Origin: Anaerolineae bacterium
GTDB lineage: Bacteria; Chloroflexota; Anaerolineae; Aggregatilineales; Phototrophicaceae
Reading direction: 5' to 3'
Length of the DNA: 62,980 nucleotides
NCBI GenBank assembly: GCA_025454525.1
Contig: JALOOG010000010.1
Coordinates: forward strand, 1-62,980
Below are positions 1-9,845 of this stretch, one piece after another. Made by a program: the position numbers and the translations under genes. The notes under the pieces were generated by a model. That model saw only the letters and a list, made by a program, of their open reading frames with translations. It searched no databases and was not told where the DNA came from. Within the stretch, counting starts at the first letter, position 1. Each line of letters begins with the position of its first letter.

Positions 1-75
1 AAGGGGAAAAAATCGTAACAAATGTGACGAGTTTGGGGGTTGACTTTTTGAGAGAGAGGAAAATAAAGAGCTTTA

Positions 76-102
76 ACACAGAGGACACAGAGAACACAGA
101 GG
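76..102. repeat. three tandem 9-bp ACACAGAGR units
   Basis: Three head-to-tail 9-mers (ACACAGAGG, ACACAGAGA, ACACAGAGG) lie in non-coding DNA. Short ACACAGAG-type runs like this occur as dispersed intergenic repeats in several bacterial phyla. Only one copy is visible here, so its family status is inferred. Confidence 0.6.
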
Positions 103-130
103 AAGGGTGGAGAGAAGGGGCTGTTGTGAG

Positions 131-237
131 CTGTTTGAAACCCCATCCCTAGCCCTTCCCCATGTATGGGGAAGGGGACTGGTGTGCGGGGGGTGGGCTG
201 ATCCGTCTCCATGGGTGGGGTATTTTGCTGAGGTTAT
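131..237 (+). repeat. MITE-like repeat family 1, copy A (degenerate left end)
   Basis: This is an intergenic repeat with a CCCTAGCCCT block, a small palindrome around CCCATGTATGGG, a GGGCTGATCCGTCTCCAT block and a right end resembling CTGAGGTTA. The same blocks in the same order recur at 38067-38172 and 53334-53438, and partly at 9709-9775 and 35197-35246. The left terminal repeat is not recognisable in this copy. No ORF is present, so movement would need a transposase from elsewhere. Confidence 0.7.
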
Positions 238-354
238 TGAGTGGTTCATCCGATAAATAACTAAAATACATGCTGCCATTGGAACAGGGGATGATGTTGA
301 TTCTAAAAATTGGTTTGAGAATATCTCTTTCTTAAAACTATTTCCAAGATAAAC
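238..354 (-). repeat. MITE-like repeat family 2, copy A (inverted relative to copy B)
   Basis: Its reverse complement matches 53445-53560 over about 116 bp with scattered mismatches. Shared blocks include a GTTTAYCTTRGAAATAGTTT-like start, TAAGAAAGAGATA, GTTCCAATGGC and ATTTTAGTTATTTATCGGAT. The end near 239 reads AGTGGTTCATCC, the inverted-repeat partner of AGTGGTTTACC at the far end of copy B. The other end is degenerate here. Bases 355-458, up to the next gene, show nothing recognisable. Confidence 0.75.
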
Positions 355-458
355 CGATAAGAAAGTGACGATTGGCGCGTTTGTACGAGATAAAAATGCG
401 TGCCATGATGCCTCAAAGATTTATGGCGGATCGATGTTAGTTTGGCGAGTCAATTGGA

Positions 459-1757
459 TCAGAGGTCACGGGCGCAACGAAAACCGATCGTCTCATTTGC
501 AAAAGTGGGCGATTCCCATCGTTCAGCGGTGGGCTGTAACAGGCGTTCGTCGGTGGTATTAAATGCGCCGCCTAAGGCCAAACGCATTTGATCATCACCC
601 GCATTGACCCACTCCGCTACATTCCCGCTAAGATCATCTGCGCCGATCCAAGAGGATTCCCAATACTGACGGGTGCGATCCCAAGCGGCGGTTTGTCCAT
701 TGGAGTTCCAGCTGTAAATCAATGCGTCCGAACTAAAGTCGTTCCCCCATGGGTAAAGCCAAGCCTCTGGCCCACGCGCTGCGTATTGCCATTCGATCGC
801 CGTGGGTAAGCGACCCATACGCTGTAAACAAAAATCGTGCGCTTCTTGCCATGTGATCGTCTCACGGGGGCGGTTTGGATCGGGCCAACGACTCGCATTG
901 CTGGCTTGTCCTTTGAGTGCGTCGAATTGAGCATTACTCACCTCGTATTTATCGAGCCAAAAGGGGGTATCAATGCAGATCGGCGCGTCTAAGTTGTCGC
1001 TTAAACATCCCACAGGGACTAAAACCATTAAGATACGCATGTCGTCCATTTGAAAAGATTGGGAGGTTGTACGCCAATTATCATTATTGGTTTGAAGGTT
1101 GGTGGCGTTCTCTAATCCGCCTACAGGTACGGCGCGAGGAACGGGTGTCACTTGAAAGAAGCGCGTTTCAATCGCTTCTACGATGAAAATAAGAGGCATA
1201 CCAATGATGAAACCAACAACATAAACGCTAAAAATAAGCGCTAAAAAGACCAAACACCCTATCAAGACATTTTGCACAGGGTAGCGATCATAGATAGTCG
1301 GTTCTGGGGTCAGTTCTGAAGTTAACGGTTGCATCGGGCGGTATAACTTTAGCTGATCTTGAAGGGCCGATTTAAGCTTCTGAATACGATCTGAGTTCAT
1401 TTGATCGCCCAAACGCACCCAGACAAACGACTCTGGGTCAAGTTGGATGTGTTCGGACAATTGGGTTACATCTAATTTAAGATCTGTGTCAACAAAGATG
1501 ATTCGCTTTCCTAAGCGTGCTGCTTCTTGCAACTCTGCGAGACAATAGCTATTCGGAAATGACTTGGGTGTGATTAACCAGACAAACACCTCACAGGCTT
1601 TGATCTGAAGTGTGATCATCTGCCACCAATCCGCCCCACCCTTGCGTTCTTGATCATACCAGACAAAATGTTCACCGTACCACTCATATAACACGGGTAG
1701 TAGCTGGTTTAGTAAACGGCGGTCTTGATGAATATATGACACATAGATGCGGCTCAT
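459..1757 (-). CDS. TIR domain - transmembrane - FGE-sulfatase domain fusion protein
   Basis: The protein has 432 residues. Residues 1-140 form a TIR domain: an MSRIYVSYIHQD start and an SYCLAE segment that places Glu75 where bacterial TIR NADases carry their catalytic glutamate. A hydrophobic stretch at about 163-195 should span the membrane. Residues from about 243 to the end match the formylglycine-generating-enzyme/C-type-lectin-like fold (DKYEVSNAQF, RLPTAIEWQYAARG, YPWGN, LSGNVAEWV, IGFRCARDL). Bacterial FGE-like domains often serve as binding modules, so a sensor coupled to TIR signalling or NAD cleavage is plausible but inferred. The ATG has a GAGGGG only 2 nt upstream. The rpoC terminator separates it from rpoC. 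Confidence 0.8.
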   Translation of the reverse strand: MSRIYVSYIHQDRRLLNQLLPVLYEWYGEHFVWYDQERKGGADWWQMITLQIKACEVFVWLITPKSFPNSYCLAELQEAARLGKRIIFVDTDLKLDVTQLSEHIQLDPESFVWVRLGDQMNSDRIQKLKSALQDQLKLYRPMQPLTSELTPEPTIYDRYPVQNVLIGCLVFLALIFSVYVVGFIIGMPLIFIVEAIETRFFQVTPVPRAVPVGGLENATNLQTNNDNWRTTSQSFQMDDMRILMVLVPVGCLSDNLDAPICIDTPFWLDKYEVSNAQFDALKGQASNASRWPDPNRPRETITWQEAHDFCLQRMGRLPTAIEWQYAARGPEAWLYPWGNDFSSDALIYSWNSNGQTAAWDRTRQYWESSWIGADDLSGNVAEWVNAGDDQMRLALGGAFNTTDERLLQPTAERWESPTFANETIGFRCARDL

Positions 1758-1854
1758 ATCCCCTCATTTAACTTCTAAATGCTACTAGGCAGATCGTCGG
1801 AATGTATTCTATCGTATTTTACAGATTTTTCTATGCTTTAACTGGTCAGCAAAA

Positions 1855-1888
1855 TAAAAACGGCGACCTGAGTGATCAAGTCGCCGTT
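1855..1888 (-). terminator. rho-independent terminator of rpoC
   Basis: A 9-bp perfect stem, AACGGCGAC (1859-1867) with GTCGCCGTT (1880-1888), encloses a 12-nt loop. Read on the minus strand, the stem is followed by TTTTTATTTT. It lies 25 bp after the rpoC stop codon. Confidence 0.85.
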
Positions 1889-1912
1889 GGATAGGTGGGG
1901 TTTGTCAGTAGC

Positions 1913-4900
1913 TTAGCCGAGGTTCATTTCTTCAAGGCTGTCGCTGTCATCAAACGCATCTTCATCAAAATCGATCGCGCCTTGTTCTTCTAAGGTGGCG
2001 TTGGGTGCGATCAATTCGCGATCCTGATAGGTGTGGAAACCCGTGCCGGCCGGGATCAACTTCCCGATGATCACGTTTTCCTTGAGTCCATACAAACGAT
2101 CGATCTTGCCTTCGATCGCTGCGCCGGCCAACACTTTGATCGTGTGTTGGAAGCTTGAGGCCGATAAGAAGCTATCGGTACTCAACGCAGATTTGGTGAT
2201 CCCTAACAAGATCGGCACGCCTGCGGCGGGTTCTTTGCCTTGGGCGATCAGCTTCTCGTTAATGTCAAGCAGCATCAGGCGGTCGATCAATTCACCCGGC
2301 AAGAGGTCACTATCACCGCTGCGGGTTAATTGCACCTTCGACAACATCTTACGGATCATGATCTCAAAGTGCTTATCGGAGATGTTCACACCTTGACTCC
2401 GATAGACTTTTTGGACTTCAGTGAGTAAGTACATTTGGGCCGCTTCGCCGCCCAAGATGCGTAAGATCCGATGTGGGTTTTTCGCGCCTTCGGTCAATTG
2501 TTGACCCGGATAGACGTTCATGCCTTCCACGATATTCGGCAATAAGCGGGCGCTAGACGGGATCTCGTATTCTTCCACAGTGCGCCGTTCATAGCGGACA
2601 TAGATCGTATGCCCTTCCAGATGCACCGTGCCTTCTAACTTGCCGATCAAGACTCCATCGCCGCCGGCCTCACGGGCAAGAACCGCACCTTCTTTGATGG
2701 TTTGATCTTCTTCAACTTCAATGTCCCATCCGACTGGGATCGTATGTTCTTCGCTGCTGACTTGGCTATCGATCACTTGCGCGATCCGCACGCCGTCACG
2801 CTTGGTGAGGCGTAAGATCCCGCCGATGTCGGTCATGACCGCCTCGCCTTTGGGTTTCTTGCGGGCTTCAAACAACTCTTCAACGCGGGGGAGACCGCTG
2901 GTGATGTCACCGCTGGCCTGTGCCGTACCGCCTGTATGGAAAGTACGGAGCGTTAATTGCGTCCCTGGTTCACCGATGGATTGCGCGGCCACGATACCCA
3001 CCGCCGCACCGATGTTAACCATATCGCCACGTCCCAGATCCCGCCCATAACATAAGGCGCAAATTCCATGGATCAAGGCGCAACTCATCGGACTCCGGAC
3101 GTAAACTTGGTCGATGGCCTTGTTATTTTGCAGAATATCGCCAACTTCTTCATCGATCATGCCATTACGCACGACGATCAACTTACCGGTTTCGGGATCA
3201 TAAATGTCGGCGGCGGCACAACGTCCCACGATGCGTTCATAGAGCGTTTGGCCGGCGATGTCATCCGAACGGCGGATGTAAATGCCCTTATGCGTGCCGC
3301 AATCCATCCGGTTTACGATCACATCTTGGGCTACATCCACCAGACGACGGGTTAAATAACCTGCATCGGCCGTCCGTAACGCGGTGTCCGCAAGACCTTT
3401 ACGCGCCCCGTGCGTGGAGATGAAGTATTCTAACGCGGTCAACCCCTCACGGAAGTGACTGCGAATCGGGAGATCGATGATTCGGCCAGACGGGTCAGCC
3501 ATCAAACCGCGCATCCCCGCCAACTGGGTGATCGGGCCGAAACCGCCTTTGGTAGACCCAGAGAGCGCCATGATGGCGATCGGGCCATAGGGATCAAGCG
3601 TGTTTCGGATCAAGTCTTGCAACCGATCCTTAGCGCGATTCCATTCGTCGATAGTGCGTTGATAACGTTCTTCCTCTGCTAAGAGGCCACGCCGGAACTC
3701 GCGTTCAGCACGTTCGACGTTTTTCTCCGCTTCGGCAAGGATCTTACTACGGGCCTCTGGGATCGTTAAATCGGCAACGGCAATCGTCGTGCCGGAGACA
3801 GTCGCATAATGGAAGCCCATGTTTTTCACCGCGTCTACGATGTCGGTGGTGCGGTCTGATCCGATGCGTTGATAGCAACGCGCTACCAATTCTTGTAGTT
3901 CTTTTTTGCCGTGTGTGCCGTGGACAAAACGCATCTCATCTGGCAAGATCCGGTTAAACAAGGCGCGTCCAACGGTGGTAATTTCCGGTTTTTCTTGTGG
4001 TGATTGATAATCGTAGACATTGCCCAACAAGATGGGCGTGTGTAACTGAACGATGCCAAGTCGGTAGAGGTATTCGACCTCATCCATATCGACGATCAAA
4101 CGGCGTTCATGCAGATTCGCGAGTTCCAAGCGATCTGAAAGCTTGCGCTTCTTCATCTCTTTGAGCATCTCGTACCCGTTGAACAGCACACAATCGACCT
4201 CACCCTCTAAGAGGGCGCGGATCGTGCGATCCACTGCTTTTTCGAGGACTTTGATCCGTCCTGTATCGTCTTCTTCAACGACATCTTCATACAGTCGCAT
4301 CCCCGGAATGACCCGATTCAGCGCGTAATAGTAACCATTGGTGCGAAGCGCGATCCCGACTTTGACATCAGGTGAGTAGATGCTCTCGCTGTGGCGGAAG
4401 TCATTGGCGCGTTCTTTCAGCGTGACCACTTCCACCGACGGATCCATGGTCAGATAGTAGATCCCTAACACCATGTCTTTTGATGGTCCGACCACAGGTG
4501 CGCCGTCTGCGGGTTTGAGTAAGTTCTTGGTGCTAAGCATCAGGTCGCGGGCTTCCTGCACGGCCTTATCGCTCAAGGGCACATGCACCGCCATTTGATC
4601 GCCGTCAAAGTCCGCATTAAACGCAGAGCAGACCAAGGGGTGAATCTGGATCGCTTTGCCTTCTACCAATTGCGGCTCAAAGGCTTGGATACCGAGTCGA
4701 TGCAAGGTGGGAGCGCGATTCAATAACACCGGCCGCTCTTTGATCACTTCTTCTAAGACTTCCCAAACTTCCGGTTTTTCGCGTTCAATGATGCGCTTTG
4801 CGCCCTTCACATTGCTGGCGTAGTTATAGCGCACCAAGCGGCTGATCACGAACGGGCGATAGAGTTCTAAGGCCATGGTTTTCGGCAAACCGCATTGATG

Positions 4901-6490
4901 CAACTTCAAGCGCGGCCCGATCACGATCACCGAACGGCCGGAATAATCGACCCGTTTCCCTAACAAGTTACGGCGGAAACGGCCCTTCTTGCCTTTTAGC
5001 ATATCGCTAAGCGACTTCAATTCACGGCGGCCGCGGCGGCTTAACGCTTTTCCGCGTTGGCTGTTATCGATCAGGCTATCCACGGCCTCTTGTAACATGC
5101 GTTTTTCATTTCGCACGATCACATCGGGCGCGCCTAATTCTAACAGATGCTTCAGACGGTTGTTGCGGTTGATCACGCGGCGATAGAGATCATTGAGATC
5201 ACTGGTGGCAAAACGCCCACCGTCCAGTTGAACCATTGGACGCAGATCTGGTGGGATCACGGGTAAGACTGTCAAGATCATCCATTGAGGACGATTGCTG
5301 CTCTTACGCAAGCTCTCGACAACCCGTAAGCGCTTGGTGGCCTTCTTCTTGCGTTGCTTCGATTTGGTGGTGCGTACCTCAACCCAGAGTTCAGACGCAA
5401 GTTTATCCAGATCTAGATGTTCCAAGATCGAATAGAAGGCTTCTGCGCCCATATCGGCCCTAAACACCGATCCGTATTTGCTGCGAAGTTCACGATAACG
5501 CGATTCCGACAAGAATTGTAAGATATGCAACTCTTTGAGTTCATTACGGGCGCGTTCCGCTGCTTGTGTGACATTATCGCGGCGTGTCTCTAACTCTTGG
5601 ATGTGATCTTCAATGCCACGGGAGGCCTGATTGGCGACATTATCGGCTTCGACATTGAGGTTATCGAGTTCTGTTTGACGCATATCCTCGATTTCATTCT
5701 GAATGTCGTTGAGATAATCATTGACGATCACCTGTACCCGTGATAAATGATCCACCGTGACCAATTCACCCTTAGCGACCACCACCGTATCCGCATTTTC
5801 AAGGCTGATGTTAGAGGAGGCGGGTTGACCTAATAATGCTTCGATCCGGCTTTGTACCATTTGCGCTTCTTGCATCAATTCATCGCTTAAACGCGATAAT
5901 TCTTCGTCAAAATGACGGTTGATGTCGGTAGCGCGTTGTTCAAATTGGTTCAACACTTCATCGCGTCCACCGCGAATGGTGGCGACTTGTTCTTCAATAT
6001 CGCCGCCTAACTCGCTTTGTTTAAGGGCGAGTTCTTTTTCGATCCGGTTTAACGCCCGATTACGTGCGTCCTCATCAACATTTGTCACCACATATTGCGC
6101 GAAATACAACACGCGATCCAAGTTCCGACGGCTGATGTCTAACAATAAACCCAGATAGCTAGGGACACGCCGGGTATACCATACATGGGCTACTGGGGCG
6201 GCCAATTCAATATGGCCCATCCGTTCACGCCGCACCGAAGCGCGAGTGACTTCTACCCCGCATTTATCGCAGACGATGCCACGATAGCGAATGTTTTTAT
6301 ACTTTCCACAATAACATTGCCAGTCACGAGTCGGTCCGAAGATCGCTTCACAAAACAATCCATCTTTTTCGGGGCGCAGACGACGATAGTTAATCGTCTC
6401 AGGCTTGGTTACTTCACCATACGACCATGATTTGATCTGATCCGGTGACGCTAGGCTAATACGCAGTGCGCTGAAATCTTTCGCCTCCAA
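1913..6490 (-). CDS. rpoC: DNA-directed RNA polymerase subunit beta'
   Basis: This is the largest core subunit of RNA polymerase. With the start chosen here it has 1525 residues. The N-terminal zinc ribbon has Cys59, Cys61, Cys74 and Cys77, and the catalytic Mg site is the NADFDGD motif at residues 625-631. The usual core continues to an acidic tail ([15 protein letters not shown]). About residues 148-325 form a charged, heptad-like coiled-coil insertion absent from E. coli beta'. The ORF is open upstream to 6562, but a TTG at 6490 is preceded by AGGGAGGAA at 7-nt spacing and begins [15 protein letters not shown], the family's normal start. The gene is not next to rpoB; prfB lies upstream and a terminator downstream. 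Confidence 0.97.
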   Translation of the reverse strand: MEAKDFSALRISLASPDQIKSWSYGEVTKPETINYRRLRPEKDGLFCEAIFGPTRDWQCYCGKYKNIRYRGIVCDKCGVEVTRASVRRERMGHIELAAPVAHVWYTRRVPSYLGLLLDISRRNLDRVLYFAQYVVTNVDEDARNRALNRIEKELALKQSELGGDIEEQVATIRGGRDEVLNQFEQRATDINRHFDEELSRLSDELMQEAQMVQSRIEALLGQPASSNISLENADTVVVAKGELVTVDHLSRVQVIVNDYLNDIQNEIEDMRQTELDNLNVEADNVANQASRGIEDHIQELETRRDNVTQAAERARNELKELHILQFLSESRYRELRSKYGSVFRADMGAEAFYSILEHLDLDKLASELWVEVRTTKSKQRKKKATKRLRVVESLRKSSNRPQWMILTVLPVIPPDLRPMVQLDGGRFATSDLNDLYRRVINRNNRLKHLLELGAPDVIVRNEKRMLQEAVDSLIDNSQRGKALSRRGRRELKSLSDMLKGKKGRFRRNLLGKRVDYSGRSVIVIGPRLKLHQCGLPKTMALELYRPFVISRLVRYNYASNVKGAKRIIEREKPEVWEVLEEVIKERPVLLNRAPTLHRLGIQAFEPQLVEGKAIQIHPLVCSAFNADFDGDQMAVHVPLSDKAVQEARDLMLSTKNLLKPADGAPVVGPSKDMVLGIYYLTMDPSVEVVTLKERANDFRHSESIYSPDVKVGIALRTNGYYYALNRVIPGMRLYEDVVEEDDTGRIKVLEKAVDRTIRALLEGEVDCVLFNGYEMLKEMKKRKLSDRLELANLHERRLIVDMDEVEYLYRLGIVQLHTPILLGNVYDYQSPQEKPEITTVGRALFNRILPDEMRFVHGTHGKKELQELVARCYQRIGSDRTTDIVDAVKNMGFHYATVSGTTIAVADLTIPEARSKILAEAEKNVERAEREFRRGLLAEEERYQRTIDEWNRAKDRLQDLIRNTLDPYGPIAIMALSGSTKGGFGPITQLAGMRGLMADPSGRIIDLPIRSHFREGLTALEYFISTHGARKGLADTALRTADAGYLTRRLVDVAQDVIVNRMDCGTHKGIYIRRSDDIAGQTLYERIVGRCAAADIYDPETGKLIVVRNGMIDEEVGDILQNNKAIDQVYVRSPMSCALIHGICALCYGRDLGRGDMVNIGAAVGIVAAQSIGEPGTQLTLRTFHTGGTAQASGDITSGLPRVEELFEARKKPKGEAVMTDIGGILRLTKRDGVRIAQVIDSQVSSEEHTIPVGWDIEVEEDQTIKEGAVLAREAGGDGVLIGKLEGTVHLEGHTIYVRYERRTVEEYEIPSSARLLPNIVEGMNVYPGQQLTEGAKNPHRILRILGGEAAQMYLLTEVQKVYRSQGVNISDKHFEIMIRKMLSKVQLTRSGDSDLLPGELIDRLMLLDINEKLIAQGKEPAAGVPILLGITKSALSTDSFLSASSFQHTIKVLAGAAIEGKIDRLYGLKENVIIGKLIPAGTGFHTYQDRELIAPNATLEEQGAIDFDEDAFDDSDSLEEMNLG

Positions 6491-6510
6491 TGGCGTTCCT
6501 CCCTCTGCGC
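6491..6510 (-). promoter_or_regulatory. strong ribosome binding site that sets the rpoC TTG start
   Basis: The minus strand reads GAGGGAGGAACGCCA directly before TTG at 6490. This is an unusually good Shine-Dalgarno for a TTG start. No comparable site precedes the upstream in-frame start at 6562. Confidence 0.8.
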
Positions 6511-6624
6511 TACTAGATTTGGGGTTAAAAAACGGCTTGGCACAGACAAACGCTAAATTCAACGATAAGGGTTTTATCGCCGAATTTTAGGTGTGTTGTG
6601 TCTGTTTGCTACCATAGACGACAA

Positions 6625-6653
6625 AGTATAGTCTTCCTCTTACCGTCTGTCAA
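6625..6653 (-). promoter_or_regulatory. rpoC proximal sigma-70-type promoter (P2)
   Basis: On the minus strand a perfect -35 TTGACA (6648-6653), a 17-bp spacer and -10 TATACT (6625-6630) are visible. The expected start near 6618 gives a leader of about 128 nt. Confidence 0.85.
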
Positions 6654-6691
6654 GGAAAACTACGGAGAAAAAATACTATGAGACACACCAC

Positions 6692-6720
6692 ACTATAATC
6701 CTACAGGGTTCACCTGTCAA
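6692..6720 (-). promoter_or_regulatory. rpoC distal sigma-70-type promoter (P1)
   Basis: A second near-consensus promoter has TTGACA (6715-6720), a 17-bp spacer and TATAGT (6692-6697). It begins only a few bases after the prfB stop, giving rpoC two tandem strong promoters. Confidence 0.8.
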
Positions 6721-6724
6721 GCGG

Positions 6725-7828
6725 TTATACAATTTTCGACTTCAAAAACGCTTCCATAAAATCGTTTAACCGACCGTCTAGAACCGCGCCGGTATTCCCT
6801 ACTTCGTGATTTGTCCGGTGATCCTTCACCAATTGATAGGGATGCAATACATACGACCGGATCTGATTGCCCCATTCCGCATTGATGTTTTCACCTTTGA
6901 GTTCGGCCAATTGTGCCTCTTTTTTCTGTCGTTCTAATTCAAACAAACGCGATTTAAGAATCTGCATGGCGCGTTCACGGTTCTGGTTTTGGCTGCGCTC
7001 ACTTTGGCATTGCACGACGATGTTGGTCGGTAAATGGGTGATTCGGACGGCAGTGTCGTTTTTCTGGACATGCTGGCCGCCTGCTCCACCAGCACGATAG
7101 GTATCGATCCGTAGATCTTTTTCATTGATGTCTAGATCAATTTCCCCTTGAATATCTGGCCACAATTCCACTTTTACAAAGGAAGTGTGTCGGCGATTGG
7201 CAGCATCAAAGGGGCTTAAACGCACTAAACGATGTACGCCTTGTTCACTACGGAGATACCCATAAGCGTATGATCCCTTAATGCTCATGGTGACGCTTTT
7301 GATACCGGCCTCTTCGCCTTCCATGCGCTCGATGATTTCGACCTTGTAACCGCTCTGCTCTGCCCAACGTAGATACATACGTTCTAGCATTTGCGCCCAA
7401 TCTTGGGAGTCTGTCCCTCCCGCGCCTGCGTGGATCGCCAAAAGCGCGTTTTCGCTATCGTAAGCACCAGAGAGTAACGCTTGAATGGACATCTTTTCGA
7501 CCAAGGCGGTTAATTCACGGACTTCTTGATTGAGTTCCTCAGCTAAGCCGTCATCGTTTAAACGCGCCAATTCCAAAGCATCGTTGATACGCGCCGCTAG
7601 TTTACGCCATGGCTCAACATCATTTTTGATCTGGGAGAGCGCTTGCATGGTTTTTTTGGCTGCATCAGGCTTCATCCAAAAGTTAACATCTTCGGTTTCA
7701 ACTTCTAAGGCGCGTAAATCCGCCTCTTTTTGTTCCATATTCAACTGTTGCAACAGATGCTCAACTTCTTTTTTGAGCGTTATAATGGCGTTGATGATCC
7801 CGTTCATCGTTTGATAAATCCCTGTCAC
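6725..7828 (-). CDS. prfB: peptide chain release factor 2
   Basis: RF2 ends translation at UGA and UAA. The 367-residue protein has the SPF stop-recognition motif (LVRLSPFDAANRRHTSF) and the GGQ peptidyl-hydrolase loop (AGGAGGQHVQK). The GTG start at 7828 has GGAGG at 8-nt spacing and lies 2 bp after the preceding methyltransferase gene, suggesting coupled translation. The whole N-terminal coiled coil reads in one frame, so the programmed +1 frameshift that autoregulates prfB in many bacteria is absent. Confidence 0.95.
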   Translation of the reverse strand: MTGIYQTMNGIINAIITLKKEVEHLLQQLNMEQKEADLRALEVETEDVNFWMKPDAAKKTMQALSQIKNDVEPWRKLAARINDALELARLNDDGLAEELNQEVRELTALVEKMSIQALLSGAYDSENALLAIHAGAGGTDSQDWAQMLERMYLRWAEQSGYKVEIIERMEGEEAGIKSVTMSIKGSYAYGYLRSEQGVHRLVRLSPFDAANRRHTSFVKVELWPDIQGEIDLDINEKDLRIDTYRAGGAGGQHVQKNDTAVRITHLPTNIVVQCQSERSQNQNRERAMQILKSRLFELERQKKEAQLAELKGENINAEWGNQIRSYVLHPYQLVKDHRTNHEVGNTGAVLDGRLNDFMEAFLKSKIV

Positions 7829-7830
7829 TT

Positions 7831-8625
7831 TTAAAGCCTCCGTAACCGCTGCCTTAAGACCTCGTACATAAAAATCGCACCAGACACCGATACATTTAGC
7901 GAGTCGCTGATCACCCCTATCATCGGGATTTTTAACAACAGATCCGCTTGGCGACTCCAGATTTCGGGTAATCCGACATCTTCTGTCCCTAAGACAATGG
8001 CTGTGTTGTCTGCAAAGTCGGTTTCATACAAACTGCGATCTCCTTCCAGATGCGCGGCCGCGATCTGATACCGCCGATCTTTAAAAAACGTGAGTGCTTG
8101 TGAGGTTTTTAACGTATACACATTATTCAAAAAGCACGCCCCCGTACTACTTCGGATGATATTCGGGTTATATAGATCTAACGGCGTATCAATGGAAAAA
8201 ATCGTTTTGAAACCGGCCGCATCGGCGGAGCGTAATAATGCGCCGATATTGCCTGGTTTTTCTAATCCTACCAATGCCAAGATCGGCCCTTCAATGATAC
8301 GTGTAAGTTGATCTCCGCCTAACAGCGCATGGCTGTGCATTACGGCTAAAACCGCGGATGGATTGGTGCGGTAACTCACCTTTTGCATGAGATCCGCGCT
8401 CACCTCAAACACGGGGTAATCGGCCTTAGCAAATTGAAATTGCGAGTCGGGTAACGTGGGACAATAGAACGCAAAATCCACACGATACCCCGCCCCTAGC
8501 GCCCGTTCAAGATCCCGCGGATCATCGATCACAAAACGTTGTTCGTGTTCGCGGTCTTTTTTATCGCGTAGTCGCTTGATCAGCTTTACACGCGGATTCT
8601 GAAAACTGGTGATCTTCTCTAACAC
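7831..8625 (-). CDS. TrmH/SpoU-family RNA 2'-O-methyltransferase
   Basis: This is a 264-residue SPOUT enzyme that should use S-adenosylmethionine to methylate a ribose 2'-OH in rRNA or tRNA. The N-terminal region resembles the substrate-binding domain (TSFQNPRVKLIKRLRDKKDR). The catalytic knot shows motif 1 (GLEKPGNIGALLRSADAAGF), motif 2 (IVLGTEDVGLP) and motif 3 (IPMIGVISDSLNVSVSGAI). It starts with GTG and a weak ribosome site, downstream of ftsY and directly before prfB. The exact target nucleotide cannot be told from sequence. Confidence 0.88.
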   Translation of the reverse strand: MLEKITSFQNPRVKLIKRLRDKKDREHEQRFVIDDPRDLERALGAGYRVDFAFYCPTLPDSQFQFAKADYPVFEVSADLMQKVSYRTNPSAVLAVMHSHALLGGDQLTRIIEGPILALVGLEKPGNIGALLRSADAAGFKTIFSIDTPLDLYNPNIIRSSTGACFLNNVYTLKTSQALTFFKDRRYQIAAAHLEGDRSLYETDFADNTAIVLGTEDVGLPEIWSRQADLLLKIPMIGVISDSLNVSVSGAIFMYEVLRQRLRRL

Positions 8626-8648
8626 CGTCTATCATCCAACATGAAGAA

Positions 8649-8671
8649 GTTCACGCCAAAGCGGGGTGAAC
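8649..8671 (-). other. hairpin between ftsY and the methyltransferase gene
   Basis: GTTCAC (8649-8654) and GTGAAC (8666-8671) form an inverted repeat in the 81-bp gap. There is no run of T after it, so it could be a processing or pausing site rather than a full terminator. Confidence 0.4.
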
Positions 8672-8706
8672 CGATGCCATGTAATTATGCAATTTAGGCT
8701 AAAAAT

Positions 8707-9609
8707 TCAGTTTTCGTCGAACAAACTGAGGACAAAATTTTCTGGGTTGAACAAGACGAGGTTATCCATGCCCTCCCCCAAGCCCACGTACTGCACGGGA
8801 AGCTTGAGGTCATTGAACACGGAAAACACCATCCCACCCTTTGCCGATCCGTCTAACTTGGTGACGATGACCCCTGTCACATCGACAACCTCTTGAAAAC
8901 GTTTTGCTTGTTCGAGCGCATTCTGTCCGGTCGTACCATCCAATACCAACAGCACCTCATGGGGTGCATCCGGTATGACGCGGGAACATACCGCTTTGAT
9001 CTTGGCGAGTTCGCCCATTAAATTAAAATTGGTGTGTAACCGTCCAGCGGTGTCCACCAACAAAATCTCATAATCACGCGCTTTGGCAGCAGCAGTCGCA
9101 TCATAGACCACGGCAGCGGGATCGCTTCCGGCTTTGCCTGCGACCACTGGAGCATTGACCCGTTCGCCCCATTTTTGGATCTGTTCGATCGCGGCGGCGC
9201 GAAAGGTGTCGCCCGCGGCTAACATAACTTTACGGCCGGCTAGATTTAAGCGATAGGCCAATTTGCCGATTGAGGTGGTTTTACCCGAACCGTTCACGCC
9301 AACTACCAAGATGATCGATAAATCGCGGCCGCTGATATTCATCACCGGTGGGGTTTTTAACATGCCCATCAACACTTCACGAAGCGCTTTTTGGACTTGA
9401 TCGGTATTACGCATCCCCTCACGTCCGGCACGGGAGCGCAATTCTTCCACGATTTTTTGTGAGGTATTTACGCCGACATCCGCCTGAATCAGGACAGTTT
9501 CGATGTCTTCCCATGTTTCATCGTCAATTTTGCTCCCGCCTAAGAGCGTGGCGATACGTCCGAAGAAAGATTGACGAGTTTTAGACATGCCACTGCGAAA
9601 TATACCCAC
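8707..9609 (-). CDS. ftsY: signal recognition particle receptor FtsY
   Basis: This SRP-family GTPase docks ribosome-SRP complexes at the membrane. The 300 residues cover the N domain (helical, 1-90) and G domain: P-loop GVNGSGKTTSIGK, GDTFRAAAIEQ, VDTAGRLHTN, TKLDGSAKGG and a C-terminal GLGEGMDNL. It lacks the long acidic A domain of E. coli FtsY, as is common outside proteobacteria. The GTG at 9609 has AGGAG at 8-nt spacing. It is first in a likely unit with the methyltransferase and prfB. Confidence 0.95.
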   Translation of the reverse strand: MGIFRSGMSKTRQSFFGRIATLLGGSKIDDETWEDIETVLIQADVGVNTSQKIVEELRSRAGREGMRNTDQVQKALREVLMGMLKTPPVMNISGRDLSIILVVGVNGSGKTTSIGKLAYRLNLAGRKVMLAAGDTFRAAAIEQIQKWGERVNAPVVAGKAGSDPAAVVYDATAAAKARDYEILLVDTAGRLHTNFNLMGELAKIKAVCSRVIPDAPHEVLLVLDGTTGQNALEQAKRFQEVVDVTGVIVTKLDGSAKGGMVFSVFNDLKLPVQYVGLGEGMDNLVLFNPENFVLSLFDEN

Positions 9610-9646
9610 TTGTAAAGCTCCTGATTTAAGGCCATCATCGCGTCAA

Positions 9647-9675
9647 AGTATACACGCGCCCTGTTATCTTCACAA
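9647..9675 (-). promoter_or_regulatory. sigma-70-type promoter for ftsY
   Basis: On the minus strand TTGTGA (9670-9675), a 17-bp spacer and TATACT (9647-9652) are visible. The expected start is about 30 bp before the ftsY GTG. Confidence 0.7.
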
Positions 9676-9708
9676 GAGAGCGCTCTTTTGGGGAATTTAG
9701 AATGGGGG

Positions 9709-9775
9709 GGAAAGTTGATTGCGAAAAACACCTACCCTAGCCCTCACCCATATATGGGCGGGAGGGGGTGTAAGG
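9709..9775 (+). repeat. MITE-like repeat family 1, copy B (left half only)
   Basis: GGAAAGTTGATTGCG followed by CCTACCCTAGCCCTCACCC and a CCCATATATGGG palindrome matches the left half of copies at 38067 and 53334. The right half is missing. Confidence 0.55.
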
Positions 9776-9845
9776 AAAATGTGTCGATGAGTCGTCTTTA
9801 CAGAAAGCGGATGTTGTTACAAACTGCATTTCGTGATCATATCGA

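Noticed and set aside
459-1100. FGE/C-type-lectin fold as the variable protein of a diversity-generating retroelement
   Set aside because: No reverse transcriptase, template repeat or accessory gene is seen near it.
2031-2396. 121-codon ORF antisense to rpoC, and similar long antisense frames such as 22277-22633, 29772-30137 and 40045-40443
   Set aside because: They lie wholly inside strongly supported genes on the other strand, have no recognisable family and low-complexity composition typical of antisense frames.
6491-6562. Upstream extension of rpoC by 24 residues to an in-frame start at 6562
   Set aside because: The added residues do not match RpoC, there is no ribosome site at 6562, and the TTG at 6490 has a very strong one.
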